Shown: piece after piece, positions 10,028-19,270 of the stretch | How positions within the stretch are numbered: the stretch's first letter is position 1 | Layout: every line of letters starts with the position of its first letter | Source of the DNA: Lachnospiraceae bacterium | GTDB taxonomy: Bacteria > Bacillota > Clostridia > Lachnospirales > Lachnospiraceae | Assembly (NCBI GenBank): GCA_022483465.1 | Contig: JAKVNF010000004.1 | Coordinates: 707,501 to 771,500, forward strand | Direction of reading: 5' to 3' | DNA: 64,000 nucleotides | Notes under the pieces: model-generated | What the model was told of the DNA's origin: nothing | Databases searched by the model: none | What the model saw: the letters and a program-made list of their open reading frames with translations, nothing else | Position numbers and translations under genes: made by a program

Positions 10028-11168
10028 CCTCTTCTCCCTCCTCCCGGAATGCATAGAGTGTGTGCAGGCTGACCTGTCCATCCCTAACCCCGCAGGTCTC
10101 CGCGATCTCCACCACCCGCCTCGTCCGATCCCGCAGGCGGGAGAGGTGCACCACGATGTCGATGGCGGAGGCGATCTGGCTGCGCACCGCCTCCGGCGAG
10201 AGGGAGAGGTTTCCGAACTGGATCATCGTCTCGATCCGCGCCATCATGTCCCTGGCGCTGTTGGCATGGCCCGTGGAGAGCGACCCGTCGTGTCCGGTAT
10301 TCATGGCCTGCAGCATATCCAGGGCCTCCTCTCCGCGGACCTCGCCGACGATGATCCGGTCCGGCCGCATGCGAAGAGCCGCCCGGATCAGCTCCCGGAT
10401 CGGGATCGGCGTGGCGCCCTCCAGGTTCCGGTCCCTCGCCTCGAGCCGGACCAGGTTCGGCAAGTGGGAGATCTGGAGCTCCGCGTTGTCCTCGATGGTG
10501 ATGATGCGCTCGTCCCCGGGGATCGCATCCGAGAGGGCATTCAGAAAAGTGGTCTTGCCGGAGCCGGTCCCGCCGCTGATGAAGATGTTGTAGCGGGCCC
10601 TGGCAAGCGCCATGACAAAGTCCGCTGCCTCCCGGGAGAGGCTCCCGAGCCGGACCAGGTCTTCCATCGTCAGGTGGCTCTTCGGAAAGCGCCGGATGGT
10701 CAGGATGGGGCCGTTCAGGGCCGCCGGGGACTGGACAATGGAGACGCGGGAGCCGTCGGGGAGGCGGGTGTCCGCGATCGGATGAGCCTCGTTCACGGTC
10801 CGGTTGGCCTGGGACACCATCTGCTGGATGATGTTCTCGAGCTTCTCCCGGGAGGTGAACTGAAAGTCCGTCTGCTGGATCCTGCCCCGGCGCTCCACGA
10901 AGATTCGGTCGGGGCCGTTGATCATGATCTCGGTGATCTGCGGGTCATCGAGGAGGTCCTGCAGCACATCGAACTGCCGGATGGCGTGAAAGATGTCCGC
11001 CCGGAGCTTTTCCATCTCCGCCAGGGAGAGGTTCTCCCGGCGCTGCGCCTCCAGAATCTTCTCATCGATCCGCTCCAGCACCATCCTGTCGGAGACCTGC
11101 CAGGCGGTGCCAAGCTCTGCCTGCACGGAGGTGGTGATCTCCTCCCGCAGGTTCTCAACATCCGGCAT
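9924..11168 (-). CDS. CpaF/TadA family secretion ATPase
   Basis: ISGGTGSGKTTFLNAL Walker A; ITIEDNAELQ; MRPDRIIVGEVRGEEALDMLQAMNTGHDGSLSTGHAN. Confidence 0.95.
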   Translation of the reverse strand: MPDVENLREEITTSVQAELGTAWQVSDRMVLERIDEKILEAQRRENLSLAEMEKLRADIFHAIRQFDVLQDLLDDPQITEIMINGPDRIFVERRGRIQQTDFQFTSREKLENIIQQMVSQANRTVNEAHPIADTRLPDGSRVSIVQSPAALNGPILTIRRFPKSHLTMEDLVRLGSLSREAADFVMALARARYNIFISGGTGSGKTTFLNALSDAIPGDERIITIEDNAELQISHLPNLVRLEARDRNLEGATPIPIRELIRAALRMRPDRIIVGEVRGEEALDMLQAMNTGHDGSLSTGHANSARDMMARIETMIQFGNLSLSPEAVRSQIASAIDIVVHLSRLRDRTRRVVEIAETCGVRDGQVSLHTLYAFREEGEEDGIIQGSWEKTGILQKTQKLAAAGIPEAKSPSPP

Positions 11169-12159
11169 CGGTGCCAAGCCCCCGCACGTAGGAGGCGAGG
11201 GGCCCGCTCCCGAGATCCTCCGCGCTCTTTGGCAGGGCGGGGAAGGATGGCAGGGAGAGGTACCGTGTGGCCGCGATGATCTTCTCCCGCTCCCCGCTCT
11301 TGAGGAGCTGCTGGTAGGCGGCAAGCTTTGCCTCCGGAATCTGTCCCGCCCCGGTGATGGTCCACACCCTGCTGCAGGTCTCCAGAAGGTCCAGAAAGCC
11401 GCCTGCTGCCGGGGTCAGGTCCAGCACCGCGTATTGGTAGTCGGTGCAGCTTCCCACCGCGTCGAGAAGGTCCAGCCACTGCTTTGGTTCGATGCCAGAG
11501 AGCTCCGGGAGCGAGGGGATGGGCGGCACCGTGTCGAAGTGCCCGATGCGCTCCGCCGCGCCGGCAAGGCGCTCGGCGAATTTCTCTTTGTCCGTGTCGC
11601 TGGTAAAGAGAAGCTCCCGCAGGTTTCCCCCGCTGGTGCCCGGGGAGAAGACAGACCAGGCAGGGAAGGGCTCAAAGTTCAGGTACAGGACCTTTCCCCG
11701 CTCCGCGAGGACCTCGCAGAGGGTGAGGGCGAGCGTCGTCTGCAGGGATCTGGTGCAGGGGGTGAAGAGGCCGATGCGCACCAGCGGCGCCCCGTGGTGC
11801 ACCGACGGCGCCTCCCCGGCGCAGGCCGTGCGGCAGAGGGAGAAGATCTCCCCTGCGAGGACGTCCATCGACTGGTACTTGCTGACGTTCTTTGGCTGCT
11901 CCAAAAAGCGGCCGGATTCATTGAGAAGAAGCACTGCGGGAAAGCCCGCCTTCTCCACGGCCCCGGTGTACTCGGACTCGGCGATGACAAGGAGCGCCGT
12001 CTCCTTCGGGTCCAGGATAGCAAGGAGCTTCTCCGCCCCGGTGAAGATCCGGATGCGGACCGGGAAGGAGGCGCCGGCCTTCAGGTATTCCCCCAGGTGG
12101 CAGGCATACTCGGTCTCCCGGTCGCAGATGGCGATGACCGCTGACGGTTCTGTTTTCAA
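11155..12159 (-). CDS. TadZ/CpaE-like ATPase-family protein
   Basis: LKTEPSAVIAICDRETEYACHLGEYL... in the CpaE position next to CpaF; inferred TTG start preceded by GGGAGGTGTGTA. Confidence 0.7.
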   Translation of the reverse strand: MKTEPSAVIAICDRETEYACHLGEYLKAGASFPVRIRIFTGAEKLLAILDPKETALLVIAESEYTGAVEKAGFPAVLLLNESGRFLEQPKNVSKYQSMDVLAGEIFSLCRTACAGEAPSVHHGAPLVRIGLFTPCTRSLQTTLALTLCEVLAERGKVLYLNFEPFPAWSVFSPGTSGGNLRELLFTSDTDKEKFAERLAGAAERIGHFDTVPPIPSLPELSGIEPKQWLDLLDAVGSCTDYQYAVLDLTPAAGGFLDLLETCSRVWTITGAGQIPEAKLAAYQQLLKSGEREKIIAATRYLSLPSFPALPKSAEDLGSGPLASYVRGLGTDAGC

Positions 12160-12563
12160 TACACACCTCCCAGGTAGAGCAGTACGGCGGCGCAGACCGG
12201 GACGGCAAAGGGAAGGCCGGCTCTCCGGTTTTTGGTGCGCACAAGGATGGGGAGCGCAAGGGCGGCCCCCAGGCCAAAGGCTGCAAAGAGAAAGACGGGA
12301 ACGGTTTCCGGCTGCAGAAAGCAGCAGATGCAAAGAAGAAGTTTGAGATCCCCGGCGCCAAGCCCCCGCCCCCAGAGTGGGAGCAGCAAGAGCGGAAGAA
12401 AGAGAGAGAGGACAAGACCCGGCAGCGCCGGCAGACCCCCCGACCAGAGCCTTGCCGCGATGGCCAGGGCCGCTGCCGGAAATAGAACTACATTAAAGAT
12501 TCTTCCAGTTGTGAGATCGGAGAGCGCAGAAAATACGCCCACGAGGCCGAGTACAAACTTCAA
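12156..12563 (-). CDS. A24 prepilin peptidase (TadV/CpaA)
   Basis: SALSDLTTGRIFN and GLGAGDLKLL catalytic Asp motifs. Confidence 0.85.
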   Translation of the reverse strand: MKFVLGLVGVFSALSDLTTGRIFNVVLFPAAALAIAARLWSGGLPALPGLVLSLFLPLLLLPLWGRGLGAGDLKLLLCICCFLQPETVPVFLFAAFGLGAALALPILVRTKNRRAGLPFAVPVCAAVLLYLGGVY

Positions 12564-12774
12564 GGGGAACCTCCTGCCGCGAGTATGGCGCGGTGAATGA
12601 TGTGAGACCGAAGGAAGGGCGCAAATCCCCTCCCGGATTCTGGAAAAATCAGATCTGCTGTGGCGGTTTTTCCGCCGACTTCTGTATTATCGCGCAGGCA
12701 CTGCGCTTTGCAAGCTGCTTTCCTGCGCGCGCTGCTTTTTCGTGATTGTGTTGTAAAATCGGCCCCCGATTTTT

Positions 12775-12804
12775 TTGCACTTTTGCGGAGGGAATGGGTA
12801 TAAT
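12775..12804 (+). promoter_or_regulatory. sigma70-type promoter upstream of rubredoxin
   Basis: TTGCAC - 18 bp - TATAAT. Confidence 0.65.
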
Positions 12805-12875
12805 GACTGTATTGCAAATCAAACCTGTCATCCGGCTACAAGCAAAGTGCCGGGACCAAAAAGGAGAACAGAGCG

Positions 12876-13034
12876 ATGAAGTATGTATGTGATGTCTGCG
12901 GCTATGTGTACGACGAGGCAAACGGCGATCCCGAGAACGGCATTGCACCCGGAACCAAGTGGGAAGATCTCCCGGCAGACTGGGTTTGCCCGCTCTGCGG
13001 TGTCGGCAAGGATCAGTTCTCTGCGCAGGCATAA
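12876..13034 (+). CDS. rubredoxin (52 aa, below the ORF-track cutoff)
   Basis: [52 protein letters not shown]; two CxxCG motifs; RBS AAGGAG. Confidence 0.96.
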   Translation: MKYVCDVCGYVYDEANGDPENGIAPGTKWEDLPADWVCPLCGVGKDQFSAQA

Positions 13035-13068
13035 GCGGCAACCATTAAAGGACTGAGGACCCCGGTAC

Positions 13069-13539
13069 ATGTATTCTCTGACTGCACTGCTTCATAATCC
13101 CTGCTTCGTGGCGCCGGCCCTGGGCTGGCTGATCGCGCAGGTGACAAAGACCATCATCTATATCATCCTGAACCGGGACTTTCGGCCGGAGCGCCTGGTG
13201 GGGAGCGGCGGCATGCCCAGTTCCCACTCCTCCACCGTCTGTGCGCTGGCCACTGCCACCGCCTGCAAGTACGGCTTCGGCGGCTTCTACTTCCCGATGA
13301 GCATGTTTTTCGCCTTCATCGTCATGTACGATGCGATGGGCGTGCGGCGGGAGACCGGAGAGCAGGCCAAGGTGCTCAATGAGATGATGGACCAGTGGCG
13401 GGATATGGGCCGAAACCTCACCTCGCGAAAGCCCATGGAGAATTTTAAGGAGTTCGTGGGGCACACGCCCCTACAGGTTTTGGTCGGCGCGATCCTCGGC
13501 ATTGTGATCGCCCTCATCACCTGCCAGACCCTTGTCTGA
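13069..13539 (+). CDS. divergent PAP2 family (YuiD-like) membrane protein
   Basis: NPCFVAPALGWLIAQVTKTIIYIILNRDF...GSGGMPSSHSSTVCALATA...YDAMGVRRETGEQAKVLNE. Confidence 0.92.
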   Translation: MYSLTALLHNPCFVAPALGWLIAQVTKTIIYIILNRDFRPERLVGSGGMPSSHSSTVCALATATACKYGFGGFYFPMSMFFAFIVMYDAMGVRRETGEQAKVLNEMMDQWRDMGRNLTSRKPMENFKEFVGHTPLQVLVGAILGIVIALITCQTLV

Positions 13540-13554
13540 ACACAAAAGCGCAAG

Positions 13555-13587
13555 CTGTCCGGAAGCCAGCCTTCCGGACAGTTTTTT
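13555..13587 (+). terminator. intrinsic terminator
   Basis: CTGTCCGGAAG-ccagc-CTTCCGGACAG then TTTTTT. Confidence 0.9.
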
Positions 13588-14045
13588 GTTGGGCAGGTTC
13601 TTGCCCCGCGCGCTACAATACAGATATCGGCTGCGGCGCAAGAGGCAGCCGAAGAGGAGGTTGATTTACTCAAACTTCCCACTTGAAAAATGCTGTAACA
13701 GCCGATGGTTTCTTGCTCAACAGGTGATTTTTTGAAACTTGACAGCATTATGCAGCTTTATCACTCATTAGAAACAAATTTAGGAAGTCGTGGAACAGGT
13801 TCTGTATAAACTCGGGCTGTGTCGAAAACCAGTTCTCCAGGTCGCTACGCATCTTTTCAGAGATCTGAATGGAGACTGGAGAGTTGAAAGTTCTCCCTTT
13901 GTAAGTGAATAAAGCAACTCCATTTTGACGACAAATAGACACGCGGATGGTACAATTATAGTGGTAAATGAATGACTAATGGTCACTATTTTGTAGTAGC
14001 GCTATGAATAGTGAATATGATACAATACCACTATGGAGGTGCCGC

Positions 14046-14770
14046 GTGGGCTATATTTACAAAAGGCGTTAGTTAAGAAACGGGTTGATAAGCGATCGCC
14101 TAGCATGAGACCACTAATACCTCACTTTGAGCTCGAGCTGGGTACACTCCTATCCGTGCTGTGTTGCATCATGTAACAAAGCATCACCTAGATTGCCTAA
14201 ACACATACACTCACTTGCCGAGTATGTGACTATAAATAACAAGATAGGCATTATGCGGAGAAGAAAAGAGCTCCAAATGGGGATTCTATATCTTCATCGG
14301 ACATTATCGCGTCGAGAGTTCACCATGGAGGTTGTGGTATGGAACCCATCAACCCGGTTCTTTACTAACGCCTTTACAAAAAAACCAAAAATGGAACAAC
14401 GTATGTTTATGACAATGTAAGCTATTGGCGTAAGGACATCAAACAGCCTCGCTCGAAGCGTAAACTGATTGGCAAGCTCGACCCGGATACAAGGGAAATC
14501 GTCCCTACCTCCGGAAGAGGCAGAAAGCGCAAGGTCCAGCCAGACAGCACTACAACTGTTGCAGTTACCACTGCTTCATCAGCACCAAAGGCCTCTGGAT
14601 CAGGTTCACAAAACTCTGATGATCTCCGCTATCAATATGAGGAATGCCGACGTCAGCTTCTTGAAACACAGGCGGAACTGGCAAAGGCTCGAAGTCAGGC
14701 AGACGCATACCGTGCAGAAGTTGAGAAGTTCAAGGCTGATCTGGAGTCCTTTTTCAGAAAGTACCATTGA
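14046..14770 (+). pseudogene. IS-B accessory ORF1 (basic N-terminus, coiled-coil-like C-terminus), disrupted by MITE
   Basis: GTG start after TGGAGG; VGYIYK before the MITE and YKKTKNGTTYVYDNVSYWRKDIKQPRSKRKLIGKLDP...YEECRRQLLETQAELAKARSQADAYRAEVEKFKADLESFFRKYH* after it; restored frame is open if MITE plus one TSD copy are removed. Confidence 0.82.
14065..14372 (+). mobile_element. 308-bp MITE, copy 1
   Basis: GGCGTTAGTTAAGAAACGGGTTGAT...ATCAACCCGGTTCTTTACTAACGCC imperfect TIRs; flanked by tttacaaaa on both sides. Confidence 0.93.
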
Positions 14771-14820
14771 CACTAGGAAAGCATTGCTCTCCTGGGTTTG
14801 TGCCACGCGGCTGACAACTC

Positions 14821-16263
14821 ATGGCCGAATATCTGGAAAAGTCACTGCAGTCGTTCCGCTCCTGCTTCTTCAAGGAGAGGGCTTTCCGCTGGTTCGTCCT
14901 CGTCATCCTCATGTTTATCCTGAGGGAGGATCACCTCGGAGTAACTTCAACCATCCGAGCTTTGTCACTAAACCATGGATGCTACGACACGCTCATCCAC
15001 TTTTTCCATTCATCAGCCTATCAGACGCAGATGGTGAGGCTGGCGTGGTATCGTTTTGTCCGTGACTCGGCAAACTTTCTCCTGGCAGACGGCCGTACGA
15101 TTCTCATAGGTGATGGAGTCAAGCAGTCCAAGGAAGCAAGATACATGCCGGGAGTAAAGAAGCTTCATCAGGAGTCGGAAGATTCCTCCAAGGGAGAGTA
15201 CATCTTCGGCCACATGTTTGGCGCCATCGGCGTCCTCATTGGCACCAAACAGCATCACCTGTGCCTGCCACTCCACATGAGCATTCAGGACGGACTTCGA
15301 GATGCTGCAGGCTGGGAGAACAGCGGCATCAGTGCAGAAAGCCATGTGGTTCAGATCATCCGTAACGCTTATGATGCCGCCAGGACACTGGGAAGAAGCT
15401 TTCTGATCCTGGACCGTTACTTCCTGACTGTACCTGCCATCAGCGCGATGAATGAGCTGAACTCGTCAGATGGAGGCAATCGGATTGCCATCATCACCAA
15501 AGCAAAGAGGAATGTCATCGCTTACCGCCAGCCAATCCCGACACTCCGGAAAACCCGCGGCCGCCCCCGTAAGAAGGGAACACCCGTCAAACTGAACGAC
15601 CTGTTTGATTCGAAGAAAAGTCATTTCGAGACCGAGGTCATGTACCTTTACGGGAGAAAACGGACCGTGCGCCATATGTATCTGGATCTTCTCTGGGGAA
15701 CAAAGCTTTACCAGGAGCTCCGCTTTGTCCTCGTAGAGTACGAAGATGATGGAGGCCCCAAGCGGGGAATCCTTGTATGCACCGAAAAGTATGCGCCCAA
15801 TCTCATCATTACACTGTACGCATACAGATTTTCGATTGAAGAATTCTTCCGCGAATTCAAGCAACGCTTTGGAGGCTTCGGGTACCACTTCTGGACCAGA
15901 AGCATTGCGAAGCTCAACCACTTCAAGAAGAAAGATGAGCCTGATCGTCTCAGCCATGTAAAGGATCCGGCAGCGCAGAAGAAGATCCTGAATACCGTCG
16001 ACGCGATAGAGCGCTTCGTTCTGTTTGCAGAGATCGCCATGGGGCTTGTTCAGCTGATGACGTATCGGATCCAGGACGTCAGGAAGATACAGGACTTCCG
16101 GTATGTGAGGACACAGAGAGATGGGTACATCTCAGAAGCTACGTTGTTGTACTATCTGCGCCACACATTTTTGGGCAGTTTGCTCTCGAGGCCGGAGTCC
16201 TTCCTAACCCGGTATATTTCTGCACTGCAGGCCCACTATTCGGATGAAGACCTGGTCTCATAG
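14821..16263 (+). CDS. DDE transposase of IS-B (family assignment uncertain)
   Basis: 480 aa; ILIGDGVKQSKEARYMPGVKKLHQES, LILDRYFLTVPA, YRFSIEEFFREFKQRFGGFGYHFW. Confidence 0.88.
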   Translation: MAEYLEKSLQSFRSCFFKERAFRWFVLVILMFILREDHLGVTSTIRALSLNHGCYDTLIHFFHSSAYQTQMVRLAWYRFVRDSANFLLADGRTILIGDGVKQSKEARYMPGVKKLHQESEDSSKGEYIFGHMFGAIGVLIGTKQHHLCLPLHMSIQDGLRDAAGWENSGISAESHVVQIIRNAYDAARTLGRSFLILDRYFLTVPAISAMNELNSSDGGNRIAIITKAKRNVIAYRQPIPTLRKTRGRPRKKGTPVKLNDLFDSKKSHFETEVMYLYGRKRTVRHMYLDLLWGTKLYQELRFVLVEYEDDGGPKRGILVCTEKYAPNLIITLYAYRFSIEEFFREFKQRFGGFGYHFWTRSIAKLNHFKKKDEPDRLSHVKDPAAQKKILNTVDAIERFVLFAEIAMGLVQLMTYRIQDVRKIQDFRYVRTQRDGYISEATLLYYLRHTFLGSLLSRPESFLTRYISALQAHYSDEDLVS

Positions 16264-17829
16264 GCGAAAAAGCAAGCAATAACTTAGCTTTTACAATAGA
16301 AGCAATAACACTACTTTTAAAAGAGCTGGAGACGTTTGCGCTTTTTCAAGTCAAACTTTCAACTCTCCAGAATGGAGACATCACCTGTTCTGACCCCCTC
16401 GATCAGCATTGCAGTAAGATGGTCAATCGACTGCTTCAGGGAAATATCCTGAATGTCATCACAGCAGACGAAGAACAGCTCGCAGATGGTCTTGGGATCA
16501 TTCTTCCTGCGACGGATATACTCGAGAATGAGAAATCGTGTGAGCACGAGTGCAGTTGTGCTGTCGGTTACGTCGTAGCTGAGTCCTTGAAACTCCTTGC
16601 CAAGCTTGAGAAGGGACTTACATGCCCTGAAGCATACCTCGATGCCCCACCTGTAGCCATAGATTCTGACTGCCTCACTGTCGGGCAGAGTCACCGCAGT
16701 GGTTAGAAGGATGATGTACTCGTCCTTCTTGTTGCGATTGCGGACAAAGACCAGCTTGACAGGAAGCTGCTGATACTTCGTTTTGACAACAATGGACCCG
16801 AACAGGTTCCCCTGCGGGCAATGACGGATGGCAATCTTCGCGAGGCCTTTCAGGTTATACAGCCTGCCTTTGTACCAATACTGCTGCTTGGTATCTTTGA
16901 GCATGCCGATCACCTCAAGGCCGAGGTCCTTGATGCTGCAGATGAACGGTTCTGTCGTGAACCAGGTATCCATGAGCACGTATTCGGCTTTGATATCAGC
17001 GTCAATGGCGGAGCGAAGCAACTGAAGTGCAATCTTGGGCTTTTGCGTAATTGCATCCACCCGTCTCTTATACGCGTTGGTGTTATGACGCAGGTGCTTG
17101 TCGTATACGTCGCAGATGCGGCTCTTAGCCTTGGCCGAAGCAAGCATGATGTACTGGACCGGAAGGAAGCTGTATCCATCGGTCCACCCAAGAAGAAGGA
17201 GATTAAATCCCCTCTCGGTTCTGTGGATCACGTGATTGTAGACATTGGAGAGCAGCTCCACCTTTTTGGAACGGTTACGGGCGATGACAGAGTCATCGAG
17301 CACAAAGCATCGAGCCCTGTTCTTGCGGGTAAGAGTAGTGAAATAGGCGGCAATCCTGGCGGAGAGGAGCAGGATGAACTTTCTCCAGTTGTAGCGTCCT
17401 TCATTCAGGAAGCGGTAGTAGGTGTTATCGTCATAGGCAGTATTCTTCTTCTTGGAGTTGAGGAAGTGATACAGGTTGCACCTCTGGAACACGAGGATTA
17501 CAAGAAACTGAAACAGCTCATATGCAGAGGCGCCCTTCGCCTTGGTGATATTGGAGGCCTTCAGGAGAGCACTTACGCCAAGCTCTTTCATGGCGTTTCC
17601 AAACGCACATTCGTCCTCGAAATTAGTAGTTGCAATTGGCTTGTTTTGATGTATACTCAATGTGAGCACCTGTACCTTCCTTTGATTTTGGACGATCTTA
17701 TTATAGAAGGCACAGAGTGCTTTTTCAATTGTCAAGAAGCCGAAAAACTCATAGTAGAAAGCTCGATTTTGGGCGTATTTTCAACGTTTTTCGAGGGTCG
17801 GACCAAGTGGGAAGTTTGAGTGATTTACC

Positions 17830-18267
17830 ATGACTATTGAACAGCTTCGCAAGGACATGATCGCCGCTGCCAAGGCGCAGGACAAGCCGAGAAAGGAAGT
17901 GCTCTCCGCTCTGGTGGGGGCCGTGATGAAGCTTGCCATCGATGAGGGCACCCGAGACAACATCTCAGAGGAGCTCGTGGGCCGCGCCATCTCCAAGGAG
18001 CAGCGCGCCGCCAAGGAATCCATCGACACCTGCCCCGCATCCCGGCAGGACCTTCTGGAGCAGTACACCTACCGCTACAACGTGATCAGCGAGTACGCGC
18101 CCAAGATGATGAGCGAGGAGGAGATCAAATCCTTCCTCGAGACCAACTGCAGTGAAGTCCTGGCCACCAAGAACAAGGGCCAGATCATGAAGACCGTGAT
18201 GCCGCTCTTAAAGGGCAAGGCAGACGGCAAGACCATCAGCAGCGTCGTCGCTGCCCTGACCAAGTGA
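17830..18267 (+). CDS. yqeY: GatB/YqeY domain-containing protein
   Basis: MTIEQLRKDMIAAAKAQDKPRKEVLSALVGAVMK...MKTVMPLLKGKADGKTISSVVAALTK. Confidence 0.9.
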   Translation: MTIEQLRKDMIAAAKAQDKPRKEVLSALVGAVMKLAIDEGTRDNISEELVGRAISKEQRAAKESIDTCPASRQDLLEQYTYRYNVISEYAPKMMSEEEIKSFLETNCSEVLATKNKGQIMKTVMPLLKGKADGKTISSVVAALTK

Positions 18268-18836
18268 AATCCGAAAGCCAGACCCTGGACCACGGCTTCG
18301 GTCCCCTGTACAGTTCCGACTCCCGGATCCTGATTCTGGGAAGCTTTCCCTCGGTCAAGTCCCGGGAGGCCCAGTTCTACTACGGCCATCCCCAGAACCG
18401 CTTCTGGCGGATCCTTAGGGCCAGATTTGACCCAGAGGTGGAAGCGCGGCTTCTTGCCGGGGAGAAAATCGACCCATCGGAGACGATCGAGGAGAAAAAG
18501 GCCCTGGTCCTGCACCACCAGCTTGCCCTCTGGGACACCATCGAGCGGTGCACGATCACCGGCTCCTCCGACAGCAGCATCCGGGACGTGACGGTCACGG
18601 ATCTTCCCTGGCTCCTTGCAAGGACCGGGATCGAGCGGATCCTCTGCAACGGCACGACGTCCTACCGCCTGTTCCAGAAGTACACCCTGGAGGGGATGCA
18701 AAAGGCCTGCGAGGAGCGTGGGCAGCACTGCCCGGACGTTCTCTCCCTTCCCTCCACCAGCCCCGCCAACGCAGCCTGGTCCCTGCCAAAGCTCTATGCG
18801 GCCTGGAAGGATGCGCTGAACCCGGAAAAGACATAA
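18264..18836 (+). CDS. DNA-deoxyinosine / uracil-DNA glycosylase superfamily protein
   Basis: RILILGSFPSVKSREAQFYYGHPQNRFWRIL...LPSTSPANAAW; GTG start overlaps yqeY stop (GTGA). Confidence 0.85.
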   Translation: MKSESQTLDHGFGPLYSSDSRILILGSFPSVKSREAQFYYGHPQNRFWRILRARFDPEVEARLLAGEKIDPSETIEEKKALVLHHQLALWDTIERCTITGSSDSSIRDVTVTDLPWLLARTGIERILCNGTTSYRLFQKYTLEGMQKACEERGQHCPDVLSLPSTSPANAAWSLPKLYAAWKDALNPEKT

Positions 18837-18865
18837 AAAAATGGTTTCCACAGGGAAACCATTTC

Positions 18866-18895
18866 AAAGAGCCTCCCGGCAGGGAGGCTCTTTTT
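18866..18895. terminator. bidirectional intrinsic terminator
   Basis: AAAGAGCCTCC-cggcag-GGAGGCTCTTTTT. Confidence 0.9.
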
Positions 18896-18915
18896 GTGTA
18901 CTTCTCGAATTTTGC

Positions 18916-19167
18916 TTACTCAGCGGCGGTCAGGTTCAGCTCCTGGTTCAGGTACTTGACGACTTCCTCGCCGTCGAGGCCGTGCACCATGCAGGCATCG
19001 CCCAGGCTCTCCATCAGGGCAGCAGGGCAGCTGATGCAGCCCATGCCGACCCGCATGAGCACCTCAGCGGCATCCGGGTGTGCGATGATGACATCGCGGA
19101 CGATCATATCCGAAGAAATGGGCTGCTTGCTGGCATCCACGTTCTGGTTGGTATTGTTCTCTGACAT
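18916..19167 (-). CDS. DUF1858 domain protein
   Basis: ISSDMIVRDVIIAHPDAAEVLMRVGMGCISCPAALMESLGDACMVHGLD. Confidence 0.88.
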   Translation of the reverse strand: MSENNTNQNVDASKQPISSDMIVRDVIIAHPDAAEVLMRVGMGCISCPAALMESLGDACMVHGLDGEEVVKYLNQELNLTAAE

Positions 19168-19270
19168 TTTAGTTCCTCCTTGGGGGTATGCGGGATGATC
19201 TTCTCTCTGTTCTCTACCAGAGATGATAGCGGATTTTCCCGTCTCTTTCTGTAATATTCGTTACATTACA

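Larger units (their letters stand above)
13877..16369 (+). mobile_element. IS-B: DDE-transposase IS inserted inside IS4-like copy A
   Basis: Ends TGGAGAGTTGAAAGTT (left) and its exact reverse complement AACTTTCAACTCTCCA (right); 10-bp TSD gaatggagac at 13867-13876 and 16370-16379. Confidence 0.95.
13748..17735 (-). pseudogene. IS4-like transposase split by insertion: N-terminal part 16370-17735, C-terminal part 13748-13876
   Basis: Aligns to the uninterrupted 494-aa ORF 54319-55803; coding sequence broken at the 10-bp duplication gaatggagac. Confidence 0.92.
13669..17820 (-). mobile_element. IS4-like element copy A (interrupted by IS-B and a MITE)
   Basis: Terminal CTCAAACTTCCCACTTG...CAAGTGGGAAGTTTGAG inverted repeats; flanking tgattta on both sides; internal sequence nearly identical to intact copy at 54240-55888. 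Confidence 0.93.

Noticed and set aside
2757-12346. Long plus-strand ORFs opposite the Tad locus (for example 2757-3896, 5204-6082, 8087-9154, 9975-11279)
   Set aside because: Low-complexity Arg/Pro/Gly-rich shadow ORFs of GC-rich minus-strand genes with convincing homology.
16821-17819. Plus-strand ORF antisense to the IS4-like transposase (also 54655-55887)
   Set aside because: Shadow ORF present in both IS copies because the sequence is duplicated, not because it is coding.
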